DNA from: Nocardia sp. NBC_01329
Lineage (GTDB): Bacteria; Actinomycetota; Actinomycetes; Mycobacteriales; Mycobacteriaceae
Assembly (NCBI RefSeq): GCF_035956715.1
Contig: NZ_CP108381.1
Location: 124,001-188,000, forward strand
DNA: 64,000 nt
Direction: 5' to 3'
Positions 26,621 to 36,342 of this stretch are shown here, piece by piece. Below the pieces are notes generated by a model. That model ran no database searches, was not told where the DNA came from, and saw only the letters and a program-made list of their open reading frames with translations. The translations under genes and the position numbers were made by a program. How positions within the stretch are numbered: the first letter of the stretch is position 1; each line of letters begins with the position of its first letter.

Positions 26621-28038
26621 CTACAGGTGTCCTCACCGCCGAGAACCCCGGCGCGGAACGCGTCCACCCGTGAGAATCCGCTCGGTACCGTTTTTCCCTC
26701 GACATCACTGGCCGCCAGGCCGTCGGCCAGCAGACCCGAGACCGCTTCGTCCAGGTCGCCGGCCGCCAGCGTGATATCACCCTGCGCGCGACCGGTTTCC
26801 GCCAGCTTCCCGGTGGCCACCCCGGACAGGCAGGCGGCCCGCAGTCCGGTCTTCGCGCCCACCAGATCCTGGTCTCGGCTCTGCTGTACGGCCAAGGTAT
26901 AGCGCGAGATGAACACCACGTACCCGTTGAAATCGCCGGTGACCTTCACCGGCAGCGGGACTTCCGCATCGTCGGTGGCAGTTCCGCGCTCGGCGAGCCC
27001 GTCGATATTGGTGGCGATGGTATTGCTCGCCGGACAATAGGTGACGGGTTCGGTGGCAACCGCGTCGCTGCACTCTATTTCCGCTCCGTCGTAGCGGTAG
27101 ATCGGTTCCTTCGAGGTCGGCAGGATCACCGACAGGGCCTCGCTCAATTCGACCAGGCTCTTCTCGGTGATCTCGAACTCTCCGGACGCCCCCTCGAAAC
27201 TTTGCGGCAGATCACCGCGGCGCTGCTCGATCTCGTCCATATCGATGCCCTTGCAGCCCTTGGCGCCGTCGGTGAAACCGATCTGGACGGCCGAGACCCG
27301 TTCGAAGGCCGAACCGTGCACACTCTCGGGATCGTCGGGATCGGAATCCCGGATCGCCACCGTGGCGGCCAGTACCGAGTTCAGGCCGTCGGAGGTGTTG
27401 ATGGTGAAGTAATCCGATTTCCCTTCGGCCACCCAGCGCATGTACGCACCGGCGAAACAGTCGGCCTGCTGTTCCTTCACGATTACCGGATCGTCGCGGT
27501 CGACGATTTTCGCGTTGTTCTGGATCGCGTGCCCGTACTCGTGGGCGATCACCATCACCACCGACATCTGCCCGAAGGTCTCGGTCATGGTGGGCAGTAG
27601 CAGCGCCCGGTCCCAGCCGATGGAGTTGTCCAGCCGGCAGTAGGCCGCGTTCACCATGCGGTAGGTCGATTCGGTGCAGAACTCCACCGAATCGCGTCGC
27701 GAATCCCGGGCACTCCAGGAGATCAGTTTGTCCACCGGTTCGAACTCGCCTTCGAACTCGGCGTCGTAGTGGTCCTCCCAGTAGGCCTGGACGTCTGTGA
27801 CGGCGTTCAGCGCCAGCGTATCGACATCGCCACCGTCGCCGTGCTCGGCGACCAGATCGGAGGTGGGTGCGTTCTCCCGTGGACCGCTGGGACCGCTCGT
27901 GGTCGGCAAGCCGGCGACCTGGAAGGGATTGTCGTAGATCGATACCGCGTGGCCGTCCACGAACCGGGTACATCCGGTCACCAGCAGTAGTGCGCACAGC
28001 GCCGAGACGACGACAGCAGAGGTCGTGAGTTTCGGCAT
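26605..28038 (-). CDS. Secreted zinc metallopeptidase lipoprotein (LpqM-like)
   Basis: 477 residues. Signal peptide with lipobox LLVTGC (Cys about 22). The zinc motif HEYGH lies in VVMVIAHEYGHAIQNNA (about 165–180), with the downstream EQQADCFAGAYM helix giving the third ligand, the pattern of neutral zinc metallopeptidases. Several cysteines (FCTEST, AAYCRLD, KGCKGI, IECSD, TYCPAS, AACLSG, DTCSARYE) suggest disulfides outside the cell. The ATG at 28038 precedes a standard Lys-containing signal peptide. Divergent from the FHA–ABC exporter, convergent with the FHA gene. Substrate unknown. Confidence 0.85.
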   Translation of the reverse strand: MPKLTTSAVVVSALCALLLVTGCTRFVDGHAVSIYDNPFQVAGLPTTSGPSGPRENAPTSDLVAEHGDGGDVDTLALNAVTDVQAYWEDHYDAEFEGEFEPVDKLISWSARDSRRDSVEFCTESTYRMVNAAYCRLDNSIGWDRALLLPTMTETFGQMSVVMVIAHEYGHAIQNNAKIVDRDDPVIVKEQQADCFAGAYMRWVAEGKSDYFTINTSDGLNSVLAATVAIRDSDPDDPESVHGSAFERVSAVQIGFTDGAKGCKGIDMDEIEQRRGDLPQSFEGASGEFEITEKSLVELSEALSVILPTSKEPIYRYDGAEIECSDAVATEPVTYCPASNTIATNIDGLAERGTATDDAEVPLPVKVTGDFNGYVVFISRYTLAVQQSRDQDLVGAKTGLRAACLSGVATGKLAETGRAQGDITLAAGDLDEAVSGLLADGLAASDVEGKTVPSGFSRVDAFRAGVLGGEDTCSARYE

Positions 28039-28138
28039 GGATTCTCCCCCATTTCGGCCGGTTCGAGTGCTGAACGTCGCCTCCGGAGCGGAGCTGTCGC
28101 CCCCGCTCGAGGGCACCTCCGACGCCCGGGTAATGGAA

Positions 28139-28151
28139 TAGTATCCGCTGC
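28139..28151 (+). promoter_or_regulatory. Probable -10 box of a leaderless promoter
   Basis: TAGTAT (28139–28144) is followed by seven bases and then the ATG of the FHA–ABC gene, so transcription should begin at or next to the start codon. No Shine-Dalgarno precedes this ATG, as expected for a leaderless mRNA. Confidence 0.5.
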
Positions 28152-30812
28152 ATGTCTGCACCGGGGGTGCGCACCATCACCGTGCGCCATGATGGAACCG
28201 AACGAGTCTTCGATTCGAATCAGCAGATCACGCTGGGCCGGGCGCCCGAGGTGACGCTGTTCGTCGACAGTCCGCTCGTATCACGGGTACACGCGATACT
28301 GGCCTGGCAGTCGGGGGCTTGGGTACTCACCGACAACGGCAGTACCAACGGGGTGTTCGTCGATGCGCGCCGAGTCGGCGGGCCCGTCCCGATCGACCGG
28401 CCCACCCAGGTCCGGCTCGGTGACGCGATCAGCGGTCCACTGCTCTGGCTCGTTCCCGCCGGAGTCCCTCAGCAGCCGCAACGCCCGCAGGCGCAGGCGC
28501 GGACACCCCAGTCGCAGCCGTTGCAACGACCCGCGGCGCCGCCGCGGCCGCAATCCGGTGCGCAACCGCAGGTGCCGCGGCACGGCCGGCGCGGACCCAC
28601 GCCCGGCCGGCCACTACCCGCGCAACGTCCGGCGCCGCCGCAGCAGCCGTCGCACGGTGGTCGGCCCCCCCAGCCGCCGCAGGTGGCGCACGGTGTCCAG
28701 CCGCCGCAGGTGGCGCACGGTGTCCAGCCGCCGCAGGCGGCGACCGGTGTCCAGCCGCCGGTGGTACCGCCGCAGCCCGTCAATGTGAACATGACCGCCA
28801 AGGCGAGCGTGGCGGCCGTACCGCCGGTGCGCCATCGCGCCACCGAAGGGCCGATCGCCCGTGCCGACCGGATCCCGCCGGGAGGTCTGGCGATCGGGCG
28901 CACCTCGGACAATCAGATCGTCGTCAACGATCCGCTGGCCTCGCGTAAGCACGCCCGCCTGGTCGCCGGTGCCGACGGCCTCGCCCTCGAGGACCTGGGT
29001 TCGGCCAACGGAACATTCGTCAACGGCGTCCGGCAGCAGCGCACCGCACTGCGCGAACGCGACATCATCACCATCGGCAACATCGACTTCGAGGTGCAGC
29101 AGGGCACCCTGGTACATCGGCAACGGCCGGTCGCCGAACAGGGGCTGACCGTCCACGGAGTCGGATTCACCGTCGAGGGCAACAAACAGCTGCTCGTCGA
29201 TGTGAACATGCAGGCCGCGCGCGGCACGCTGACCGCGTTGATCGGACCCTCCGGCGCCGGTAAGTCCACGTTGTCGAGGCTGATCGCGGGCAGTACGCAG
29301 CCCTCCGGCGGCGCGGTCAGCTTCGAAGGTCGTGATCTGCACGCCGAATACGAAGCGCTGCGTTCCCGGATCGGCATGGTCCCGCAGGACGATGTACTGC
29401 ATCGTCAGCTCACCGTCCGGCAGGCTTTGGGTTTCGCCGCGGAACTCCGGTTGCCGCCGGACTCCTCCAGAGCGGACCGGCAGCAGGTCATCGACGGTGT
29501 CCTGCGCGAACTCTCACTCACCGAACATGCCGATACCAGGGTCGACCGGCTCTCGGGAGGCCAGCGCAAACGCGCGTCGGTGGCACTGGAACTGCTCACC
29601 GGCCCCGCCCTGCTGATCCTGGACGAACCGACATCCGGCCTGGACCCGGCATTGGACCGGCAGGTCATGATGATGCTGCGGGAACTGGCCGACGCCGGTC
29701 GCGTGGTCATCGTGGTCACCCACTCCGTGGCCTGCTTGGACATGTGCGATCAGGTGGTATTGCTGGCGCCCGGAGGGAAAACCGCCTACGCGGGCCACCC
29801 CGCGGGTGTGGAAGCCGCGCTGGGCACCAGCGATTGGGCCAAGATCTTCGCCGATGTGGCTGCCAACCCGGACGCCGCGTTCGCGCACTACCGATCCCGG
29901 CAGGCGGCGCTGCCGCCGGCACCGCCACCCGCCGCACGGCAGAGTGGCGGCGGGTCGCCTCCGCAATCCGGCGCCTGGAAACAGTTCTCCACCCTGGCCC
30001 GGCGGCAATTGCGATTGATCCTGGCCGACCGCGGCTACCTCTCCTTCCTGGTGCTGCTGCCGTTCGTGCTCGGTGGATTGTCGCTGGTGGTACCGGGACA
30101 GTACGGGTTCTCACCACCGCCGCTGACCCAGACCGACGACGGGTCCTTCATCCGCGTCGGCAGTTCCGAACCACAGCAGTTGCTGGTGGTACTGATCCTC
30201 GGCGCCTGCTTCATGGGGTCCACCCTCACCGTCCGGGATCTGGTCGGGGAGCGGACCATTTTCCTGCGGGAACGCGCGGTCGGACTGCGCTCCGGGGCGT
30301 ACCTGACGGCGAAGATCGTCGTCTTCAGCGTGGCCGCGCTGCTGCAGTCGGGCGTGATGATCGGGTTCGTGCTGCTGGGCAAGAAACGGCCGGAGGAAGG
30401 GTCGGTACTGGCGATCGGTGGCGCGGAACTCTATCTGGATATCGCCGCCACGGCCGTCGCCTGCGTGGTGTTCGGGCTGTTGCTGTCCAGTCTGGCCAAA
30501 TCCAGTGAACAGGTGATGCCGCTGCTGGTGGTGGCGATCATGGGACTGTTGGTGATGGCCGGGGGCCTGATCCCGGTGACCGACCGTGTGGTGCTGGAAC
30601 AGGTCTCGTGGCTGTTCCCGTCGCGCTGGGGTTACGCCGCCGCGGCTTCGACGGTGGATATCCGCTCACTGTTCGTCCAATCTCAACAGGACGGGTTCTG
30701 GGAACACACGCGCAGTGCGTGGTTCCTGGATATCGGCCTGGTGGTGGCCATCACAGTGGTGCTCGGGCTCATCACCTGGACCCGTCTGCGGCTGAAGAAG
30801 TCCGCGAGATGA
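28152..30812 (+). CDS. FHA-domain ABC exporter (Rv1747-like)
   Basis: 886 residues combining regulator, motor and membrane part. FHA-1 lies at about 5–100 (LGRAPE, SRVHAIL, DNGSTNGV). A Pro/Gln-rich linker follows, including three 27-base repeats. FHA-2 lies at about 240–320 (IGRTSDNQ, SRKHARL, LGSANGTF). The ABC ATPase has Walker A GPSGAGKS (about 365–372), signature LSGGQRKR and Walker B LLILDEPTSG. The C-terminal ABC-2 domain has six membrane helices. Rv1747 of M. tuberculosis has this architecture and is controlled by kinase PknF through its FHA domains. No kinase gene is nearby here. Export of a lipid or cell-wall precursor is inferred. Confidence 0.93.
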   Translation: MSAPGVRTITVRHDGTERVFDSNQQITLGRAPEVTLFVDSPLVSRVHAILAWQSGAWVLTDNGSTNGVFVDARRVGGPVPIDRPTQVRLGDAISGPLLWLVPAGVPQQPQRPQAQARTPQSQPLQRPAAPPRPQSGAQPQVPRHGRRGPTPGRPLPAQRPAPPQQPSHGGRPPQPPQVAHGVQPPQVAHGVQPPQAATGVQPPVVPPQPVNVNMTAKASVAAVPPVRHRATEGPIARADRIPPGGLAIGRTSDNQIVVNDPLASRKHARLVAGADGLALEDLGSANGTFVNGVRQQRTALRERDIITIGNIDFEVQQGTLVHRQRPVAEQGLTVHGVGFTVEGNKQLLVDVNMQAARGTLTALIGPSGAGKSTLSRLIAGSTQPSGGAVSFEGRDLHAEYEALRSRIGMVPQDDVLHRQLTVRQALGFAAELRLPPDSSRADRQQVIDGVLRELSLTEHADTRVDRLSGGQRKRASVALELLTGPALLILDEPTSGLDPALDRQVMMMLRELADAGRVVIVVTHSVACLDMCDQVVLLAPGGKTAYAGHPAGVEAALGTSDWAKIFADVAANPDAAFAHYRSRQAALPPAPPPAARQSGGGSPPQSGAWKQFSTLARRQLRLILADRGYLSFLVLLPFVLGGLSLVVPGQYGFSPPPLTQTDDGSFIRVGSSEPQQLLVVLILGACFMGSTLTVRDLVGERTIFLRERAVGLRSGAYLTAKIVVFSVAALLQSGVMIGFVLLGKKRPEEGSVLAIGGAELYLDIAATAVACVVFGLLLSSLAKSSEQVMPLLVVAIMGLLVMAGGLIPVTDRVVLEQVSWLFPSRWGYAAAASTVDIRSLFVQSQQDGFWEHTRSAWFLDIGLVVAITVVLGLITWTRLRLKKSAR
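28671..28751 (+). repeat. Three 27-base tandem repeats in the FHA–ABC linker
   Basis: Units at 28671–28697 and 28698–28724 are identical, and 28725–28751 differs at a few positions. Each encodes QPPQVAHGV or a close variant (third: QPPQAATGV). They lie in the disordered linker between the two FHA domains, so length variation would be tolerated. Confidence 0.85.
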
Positions 30813-30894
30813 GACCACTGACCGGCCCGATCCAGTACCCGTCCCCCCGGTGGGTGGGGGCGGCGAGCGCGACGACCACACACCAGGCACACTG

Positions 30895-32685
30895 ATGCCT
30901 GTGATGGTGCGAGTAGGGGCGGTACATCTCGGGTGGGATGTGGTGTCCGTGGCCGCGGGCGGATCCGGCGTCCCCATCCGCCCCGTGCAGGTCGAGGGAA
31001 GCTACAACCCCCCCGCCTATCTGCTGGCCGACGCCTCCGGCCGGCTCTACACCGCCGGTGCGGACCGCCAGCGGCCCGATCTCGGGATGGCGATCCCGGA
31101 TGTGCGGGAAATCCTCGGGCATCCACAGATCGTGATAGCGGGGGCCACCTGGCCGGCCGAGCTGGTGTTCCGGGCGCGGCTCTACAACCCGCTGGCGGCG
31201 GTGGGGACCTATCTGCGGGGTAAACCGGATGTGGTCGCGCTGCCCTATCCGGACGACTGGCCGGACGAGAAGATCGACGCGTACGCCCAGCTGGTCGAAC
31301 AACTCGACGTCGAGGTCGAGCCGATTCCGGAGTCCATCGCACTGTCCGGGTATGTTCGTGCGCTCGGTCTGGTCCGGCCGCCCGATCCCGCCTTGCCCGA
31401 GGGAGTCGGGGCCACCGCGGTCCATTTCGACGGGCACGTCGTGGACGGCCGCGCCAACGTGCTCGTCGTGGCCGTGCACGGGGATGACGAACGCCCCACC
31501 GAATCGGTGTACGTGCCGATCGATCCCGAATCGACCCGCGACCCCCGGGTCGCCGACGACACCGTGATCGAAGTGATGGCTGCCGCGCGGTCGATCGGCG
31601 CGGATAATTCGACGGTGCTGCTGGCCGGGCAAGTGGTGTTCAACGAAACCCTGCGGTTCGCGTTCCGTAACCATCTGGGGCAGCGGCTGAAGAAGGCCGA
31701 ACATCCCATGCACGCACTGGTTCTCGGCGCCACCCATCTGCTGATCAGCGAGAACGAGGAGGAAGACGAGGACGACGGTCCGGCCCATTATCCGCAGCCC
31801 GGCCCGAACGCGCCGATGCCGCAGCCGGACCCCGGCGCCTCCGCGGCGAACTACGCGGTTCCCGGGCGGCCGGCGAGCGGCCCCGGGCCGAACGGCCCTG
31901 CTCCGGGACCGAACCCGCCGGGCTCGTATCGACCCGCGCCGGGACCTCACCCGCCGGTATCGAATATCGCGCCGCCGGGCCCACCGGGGCCCTCTCCCTA
32001 CGGTCCGCCGGATCAGGACCCCACGGTGAAGGTCGAGCGTGGCGAGCTGCCGCCGCCCATAACGGGACCCCCGAGCCGGTTCACCCGGCCGCCGGATCCG
32101 GCGACCGGTAACCAGTCGGCGGTACCGCCGGGGTCCGGCCGGCCGGACCCCGGCCGCAACGGACCGGCTGCCGGTGACTCGCGGGCCGGTGCCGAGCCGG
32201 ACGGCGACCGGGGCAAGGGCAAGCTCTGGAACAAGATGAAGGACAACCTGTTCGGCGCGCACGCCGTCATCGGGGTGGCCGCGCTCGCCGCCACCGCTTG
32301 GGGCGCGCAGGGAGCGGGCACCGCGCCGGCTTACCCGGAAACCGGGATCGCGCTCGCCGGGTGGGCTGCTCCCGGCTCCTCGATATCGACCGCGACGGTA
32401 TCGACCGTGACCGCCGGGTGTGTGCCGATGCCGCGGGCGGCCATCGAACCGCACGGCCGGTCGGCCACCGGCGACGACGGGCCGGGTGATCCCGACCGCC
32501 CGCTCTACGCCCGTGTCCCCACCGCCCCGGGGCCGGGAGATTCGGTGCGAGGAGTGGCTCCGGAGCCCGGGTCCACCGAGAAACAGGACCGGGCCGAATG
32601 CGCGGAGCCCGGTATCGACACCCTCCGGTACCTGGTGCCCGGGCTGCCGGGTATCGCCGACCCGGGCCCACCGATCGATATCTGA
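30895..32685 (+). CDS. Type VII secretion-associated protein, Rv3446c family
   Basis: About 596 residues. The N-terminal 280 have the actin/Hsp70-like pattern of the Rv3446c family ([44 protein letters not shown]). A Pro/Gly-rich linker follows (about 290–430), then a Lys-rich [11 protein letters not shown] stretch, a hydrophobic segment (about 460–476) and a Pro-rich tail, probably outside the membrane. It lies just before rplM, as Rv3446c does, but esxU, esxT and the ESX-4 core genes that flank it in mycobacteria are absent. No clear RBS precedes the ATG. Partner system unknown. Confidence 0.78.
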   Translation: MPVMVRVGAVHLGWDVVSVAAGGSGVPIRPVQVEGSYNPPAYLLADASGRLYTAGADRQRPDLGMAIPDVREILGHPQIVIAGATWPAELVFRARLYNPLAAVGTYLRGKPDVVALPYPDDWPDEKIDAYAQLVEQLDVEVEPIPESIALSGYVRALGLVRPPDPALPEGVGATAVHFDGHVVDGRANVLVVAVHGDDERPTESVYVPIDPESTRDPRVADDTVIEVMAAARSIGADNSTVLLAGQVVFNETLRFAFRNHLGQRLKKAEHPMHALVLGATHLLISENEEEDEDDGPAHYPQPGPNAPMPQPDPGASAANYAVPGRPASGPGPNGPAPGPNPPGSYRPAPGPHPPVSNIAPPGPPGPSPYGPPDQDPTVKVERGELPPPITGPPSRFTRPPDPATGNQSAVPPGSGRPDPGRNGPAAGDSRAGAEPDGDRGKGKLWNKMKDNLFGAHAVIGVAALAATAWGAQGAGTAPAYPETGIALAGWAAPGSSISTATVSTVTAGCVPMPRAAIEPHGRSATGDDGPGDPDRPLYARVPTAPGPGDSVRGVAPEPGSTEKQDRAECAEPGIDTLRYLVPGLPGIADPGPPIDI

Positions 32686-32836
32686 GCAGCGTCCGGGCGG
32701 TTTCCGGATGTCGATACCCGGCTGGTATCGTGACCGGCTGGTGTGTGGAACGCCGAGGCCTGGGTCTCAACCGGCCGCCGGGAGTCCCTCGACCACACAT
32801 CGGGCCGGCAGCATCGACGACAGACAGGGAAGCACT

Positions 32837-33280
32837 GTGCCTACGTACAGCCCGAAGGCGGGTGACGTCACCCGGCAGTGGTACGTCATCGACGCCACTG
32901 ACGTAGTGCTCGGCCGTCTTGCCGTTCAAGCAGCGAATCTGCTGCGCGGTAAGCACAAGCCGACCTACGCACCGCATATGGATGGTGGCGATTTCGTCAT
33001 CATCATCAATGCCGACAAGGTTGCCATCAGCGGCAACAAGCGGCAGGACAAGCTCATCCATCACCACTCCGGGCACCCCGGTGGCCTGAAGTCCCGCACT
33101 GTCGGCCAGGTGTTGGAAACCCGCCCCGACCGGCTGGTGGAGAAGGCCGTCAAGGGCATGATCCCCAAGAACAAACTCGGCAACGCGATCGCCGGCAAGC
33201 TGAAGGTGTACGCGGGCCCGAGCCATCCGCACACCGCTCAGCAGCCCGTTCCGTTCGAGATCAAGCAGGTGGCCCAGTGA
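32837..33280 (+). CDS. rplM: 50S ribosomal protein L13
   Basis: 147 residues, the family's usual length. Shows [15 protein letters not shown] (about 15–29), [12 protein letters not shown], and the [13 protein letters not shown] signature near the C-terminus. It binds 23S rRNA early in 50S assembly. The GTG start is preceded by GGGAAGCACT; the frame is open far upstream, but that DNA belongs to the preceding gene in another frame. It overlaps rpsI by four bases, the universal L13–S9 operon. Confidence 0.97.
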   Translation: MPTYSPKAGDVTRQWYVIDATDVVLGRLAVQAANLLRGKHKPTYAPHMDGGDFVIIINADKVAISGNKRQDKLIHHHSGHPGGLKSRTVGQVLETRPDRLVEKAVKGMIPKNKLGNAIAGKLKVYAGPSHPHTAQQPVPFEIKQVAQ

Positions 33281-33789
33281 CCGCTCCCGAGGAATTCACC
33301 GAATACGACGAAGCGGTCGTCGAGGACGCCGCGGCCGAGGTGCTGGACGAAGGCGTCGTCTACGACGACGAGGCCGAGTTCGTCGAGTACGCGGTCCCGC
33401 TGGACCGCCCGGTACAGACCGTCGGCCGCCGTAAGGAAGCCGTGGTTCGCGTGCGCCTGGTGCCGGGTACCGGCAACTTCGTGCTCAACGGCCGTTCGAT
33501 CGAGGACTACTTCCCCAACAAGGTGCACCAGCAGCTGGTGAAGTCGCCGCTGGTCACCGTCGAGCGTGTCGAATCCTTCGATGTGTTCGCCCGCCTGCAC
33601 GGCGGTGGCCCCTCGGGTCAGGCCGGCGCGCTGCGCCTGGCCATCGCCCGGGCGCTGACCGTGGTCAACGCGGACGATCGTCCCGCGCTCAAGCGTGCCG
33701 GGTTCCTCACTCGTGACCCGCGTGCCACCGAGCGCAAGAAGTACGGCCTCAAGAAGGCACGTAAAGCGCCGCAGTACTCGAAGCGCTGA
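33277..33789 (+). CDS. rpsI: 30S ribosomal protein S9
   Basis: 170 residues. The S9 core begins around residue 45 ([18 protein letters not shown]), continues through [12 protein letters not shown] and [19 protein letters not shown], and ends in the basic tail [17 protein letters not shown], whose last residues reach the ribosomal P site. The extra acidic N-terminal arm of about 40 residues (many Glu/Asp) is typical of actinobacterial S9. Translationally coupled to rplM. A strong hairpin ends the operon 59 bases downstream. Confidence 0.97.
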   Translation: MTAPEEFTEYDEAVVEDAAAEVLDEGVVYDDEAEFVEYAVPLDRPVQTVGRRKEAVVRVRLVPGTGNFVLNGRSIEDYFPNKVHQQLVKSPLVTVERVESFDVFARLHGGGPSGQAGALRLAIARALTVVNADDRPALKRAGFLTRDPRATERKKYGLKKARKAPQYSKR

Positions 33790-33847
33790 TATCACCGATG
33801 TCGGCTGTCCGCCCGCCGCGTGCGGGTGGACGTGCCGGTGTCGGTTC

Positions 33848-33886
33848 CGAGAGCAGGCGACCGGCCCGGCCGGTCGCCTGCTCTCG
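33848..33886 (+). terminator. Terminator of rplM–rpsI
   Basis: Arms CGAGAGCAGGCGACCGG (33848–33864) and its exact complement (33870–33886) enclose a five-base loop. A very stable G+C-rich hairpin between rpsI and glmM. Confidence 0.85.
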
Positions 33887-33981
33887 TGCTATATCTACCG
33901 CGGTGTTCGTCGGCGGCTGTTCCGGGAACAGTCTCGGCAGGGATCGTCGCGCGCTGTGGATTCACTGACGAGGGGCAAGGT

Positions 33982-35367
33982 ATGGGACATCTGTTCGGCA
34001 CCGACGGCGTACGCGGGCTCGCCAACGATTCGTTGAGCCCGGAGCTGGCGTTACGGGTCGCCGGGGCGGCGGCGCAGGTACTGGGCGGGGACGTTGGCTC
34101 CGGTCACCGCAAGGTCGCGGTGCTCGGGCGGGATCCGCGCGCCAGCGGGGAGATGCTGGAAGCCGCGGTGACCGCGGGTCTGGCCGCCGCGGGAATGGAT
34201 GTGTTACCGGTCGGCGTGCTGCCGACTCCGGCCGTCGCCTACCTGACCGGTCTGTACGACGCGAGTCTGGGTGTGATGATCTCCGCCTCGCACAATCCGA
34301 TGCCGGACAACGGAATCAAGATCTTCGCGGCGGGCGGGCACAAGCTCGAGGACGCCGTCGAGGAACGTATCGAGGCGCGGGTTGCCGCCGGTGGGTTCGA
34401 TCGTCCGACCGGGTCAGCGATCGGCCGGGTGCTCGGTGCCGCCGGAACGCCCCGGCCCGGTTCGGATCTGCTCGGACAGTTCAGTGTGGGCAATACCCAT
34501 GAGCGCTATATCGAGCATCTGGTGGAGGTCACCGGTCAGGATCTGAGCGGGCTGACGGTCGTCGTGGACTGTGCGCACGGTGCCGCGTCCGAGGTCGGGC
34601 CCGCCGCCTACCGCGCGGCCGGTGCCCGGGTCATCGCGATCAACGCCGACCCCGACGGGCTCAATATCAACGCCGGATGTGGGTCGACCCATATCGAGCA
34701 GGTACAACAGGCTGTCCGGGAGCACGGGGCCGACCTGGGCCTGGCCCACGACGGCGATGCCGATCGCTGTCTGGCAGTGGACGCGGCGGGTGATGTCGTG
34801 GACGGTGACGCGATCATGGCGATCCTGGCCATCGGTATGCGGGAATCCGGGGCCCTGGTGGACGACACCCTCGTTGCGACGGTCATGAGCAATCTGGGAC
34901 TCCATCTGGCGATGCGCGCCGCCGGAATCACCGTGCGCACCACCGGCGTCGGCGACCGGTATGTACTGGAAGAGTTACGTACCGGTGGTTACACGCTCGG
35001 GGGTGAGCAGTCCGGGCACGTCGTCTTCCCACGCCACGGCACCACCGGCGACGGTATCCTCACCGGTCTGCAGTTGATGGCTCGGATGGCGCGGACCGGA
35101 AAGCCGCTGGCCGAGCTGTCCGGAGTGATCGAGAAGGTGCCGCAGGTCCTGGTGAACGTCCCTGTCTCGGACAAGGCCGCCGTCACCGCCGACCCGGGAG
35201 TCCTCGACGCGGTCCGCGCCGCGGAGGCCCTGCTCGGTGACACCGGGCGAATCCTGCTGCGGCCCAGTGGAACCGAACAACTGGTCCGGGTGATGGTGGA
35301 AGCCACCGATCACGACCGAGCCCAGCAGCTCGCCGACGATCTCGCGAAACTGGTCGCGGCGGTCTGA
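33982..35367 (+). CDS. glmM: Phosphoglucosamine mutase
   Basis: 461 residues. Converts glucosamine-6-phosphate to glucosamine-1-phosphate, the step between GlmS and GlmU. The phosphoserine loop [13 protein letters not shown] holds the catalytic Ser103. DGDADRC is the magnesium loop, GGEQSGH the sugar-binding loop and [14 protein letters not shown] the phosphate-binding loop near the C-terminus. The ATG at 33982 is preceded by GAGGGGCAAGGT. Upstream in-frame sequence is intergenic and includes the rpsI terminator. Position after rpsI is as in mycobacteria. Confidence 0.97.
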   Translation: MGHLFGTDGVRGLANDSLSPELALRVAGAAAQVLGGDVGSGHRKVAVLGRDPRASGEMLEAAVTAGLAAAGMDVLPVGVLPTPAVAYLTGLYDASLGVMISASHNPMPDNGIKIFAAGGHKLEDAVEERIEARVAAGGFDRPTGSAIGRVLGAAGTPRPGSDLLGQFSVGNTHERYIEHLVEVTGQDLSGLTVVVDCAHGAASEVGPAAYRAAGARVIAINADPDGLNINAGCGSTHIEQVQQAVREHGADLGLAHDGDADRCLAVDAAGDVVDGDAIMAILAIGMRESGALVDDTLVATVMSNLGLHLAMRAAGITVRTTGVGDRYVLEELRTGGYTLGGEQSGHVVFPRHGTTGDGILTGLQLMARMARTGKPLAELSGVIEKVPQVLVNVPVSDKAAVTADPGVLDAVRAAEALLGDTGRILLRPSGTEQLVRVMVEATDHDRAQQLADDLAKLVAAV

Positions 35368-35372
35368 ACCGA

Positions 35373-35405
35373 TCCGCGGCTCAGGGATCCACCCTGAGCC
35401 GCGGA
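35373..35405 (+). terminator. Terminator of glmM
   Basis: Fourteen-base perfect arms TCCGCGGCTCAGGG (35373–35386) and 35392–35405 around loop ATCCA, five bases after the glmM stop. Confidence 0.85.
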
Positions 35406-35505
35406 CCCCGGAAATCAGGGTGTGGGTCGGTAGCGCTACCGATGCGAGCGGCCGGTAGCGGTGCGGATAGTGGACGGTGTAGCAACCGCGATCGAAAGGA
35501 CCGCC

Positions 35506-35697
35506 ATGACCGCCCCCGCACGCCGTTTCACCCGCTCCACCGCCGATAAGTGGATCGGCGGAGTCTGCGGCGGTATCGCCGAATACTTCGGCTGGAGCTC
35601 CGGACTCGTCCGGCTGCTGTTCGTGGTGTCCTGTGTGCTGCCCGGCCCCCAGTTCCTCATTTATCTGGCGCTGTGGATATTCATGCCGAAACGCTGA
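35506..35697 (+). CDS. PspC-domain small membrane protein
   Basis: 63 residues. The PspC signature is complete: a basic N-terminus, then DKWIGGVCGGIAEYFGW, and one hydrophobic helix (about 33–58) ending in WIFMPKR. PspC-type proteins sit in the membrane and help control envelope-stress responses. Here it is a stand-alone minimal copy with no pspA or kinase next to it. ATG with CGAAAGGA seven bases upstream. Followed by its own terminator. Confidence 0.88.
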   Translation: MTAPARRFTRSTADKWIGGVCGGIAEYFGWSSGLVRLLFVVSCVLPGPQFLIYLALWIFMPKR

Positions 35698-35758
35698 CAT
35701 CGCCGGTCACCGGGCTCGGCGCGGCAACGGTGTAACCCTCTGCGCCCCATACTCATCA

Positions 35759-35790
35759 GCAGCCCCGTCCCCATCCGGGAACGGGGCTGC
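35759..35790 (+). terminator. Terminator of the pspC-type gene
   Basis: GCAGCCCCGT (35759–35768) pairs with ACGGGGCTGC (35781–35790) around a 12-base loop, 61 bases after the stop. Confidence 0.75.
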
Positions 35791-35860
35791 GCTGTACCGT
35801 CGACGATGGAAAGATGGACGGGAATCGTTCGTAATCGGCCAGTGGAGCTCAGGAGGATCT

Positions 35861-35962
35861 ATGCCTACATCAGGAGAGTTCCCCCGGGGGGTAGCCCCGT
35901 ATCCGGGTGCCGAATCGCGCGTGACGGAACCAATCGGACGACGGGCGCGTCGGAATCAGTGA
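35861..35962 (+). CDS. Possible 33-residue leader or small protein
   Basis: An ATG with a perfect AGGAGG four bases upstream opens a 33-codon frame (MPTSGEFPRGV…) ending in a basic RRARRNQ tail. It lies between the pspC terminator and the first type VII substrate gene, 57 bases before the latter. The strong RBS and its placement at the head of the operon are the only support. No domain is recognisable. Could be a small protein, a translated leader or chance. Confidence 0.35.
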   Translation: MPTSGEFPRGVAPYPGAESRVTEPIGRRARRNQ

Positions 35963-36019
35963 CAGCACAGCTCGGCCGAAGCGGGGAGGTCCCGCTCGGG
36001 GGCGGAGGGGAATCGGCGC

Positions 36020-36337
36020 ATGAGTACGGGCGATCAACCGGTCGGGATGCAGCCCGACGCATTGGAGAAGATGGGTGCCGATTTCTGCACCAGCGCGGGG
36101 GTTATCAAGAGCCAGGCCACGAAAGTGGCCGACAACATCATAGGGAAGGCGCACGTCGGCGCTGCCTATGAGAGCGAGGGCGCGAAGATCGAGGCCGGCC
36201 TCCGGGAAGTGGAGTCGTGGCTGAACGATTGGGCCGAGGCCACGGAGCTGACCGGTGATGCCATCGGGCAGGATGTCGTCTCCATGTCCACTGTGGACAA
36301 GGAGAACTCCGACGGGACCCAGAAGGCGGCGAGCTGA
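36020..36337 (+). CDS. Small type VII secretion target, EspC/DUF2580-like
   Basis: 105 residues, all helical. The pattern VGMQPDALEKMG at the start, a run of small residues and the WLNDWAEATELTGDAIGQDV segment near the end resemble the EspC/DUF2580 group of ESX-associated secreted proteins. No signal peptide or cysteine except one (FCTSAG). GGAGGGG lies nine bases before the ATG. The WXG-domain gene follows after five bases, the tight pairing typical of type VII partner proteins that are exported together. Family assignment is by pattern only. Confidence 0.68.
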   Translation: MSTGDQPVGMQPDALEKMGADFCTSAGVIKSQATKVADNIIGKAHVGAAYESEGAKIEAGLREVESWLNDWAEATELTGDAIGQDVVSMSTVDKENSDGTQKAAS

Positions 36338-36342
36338 CTCCG

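Noticed and set aside
28671..28751. CRISPR-like direct repeats
   Set aside because: Only three adjacent 27-base units with no spacers, in frame inside a Pro-rich protein linker.
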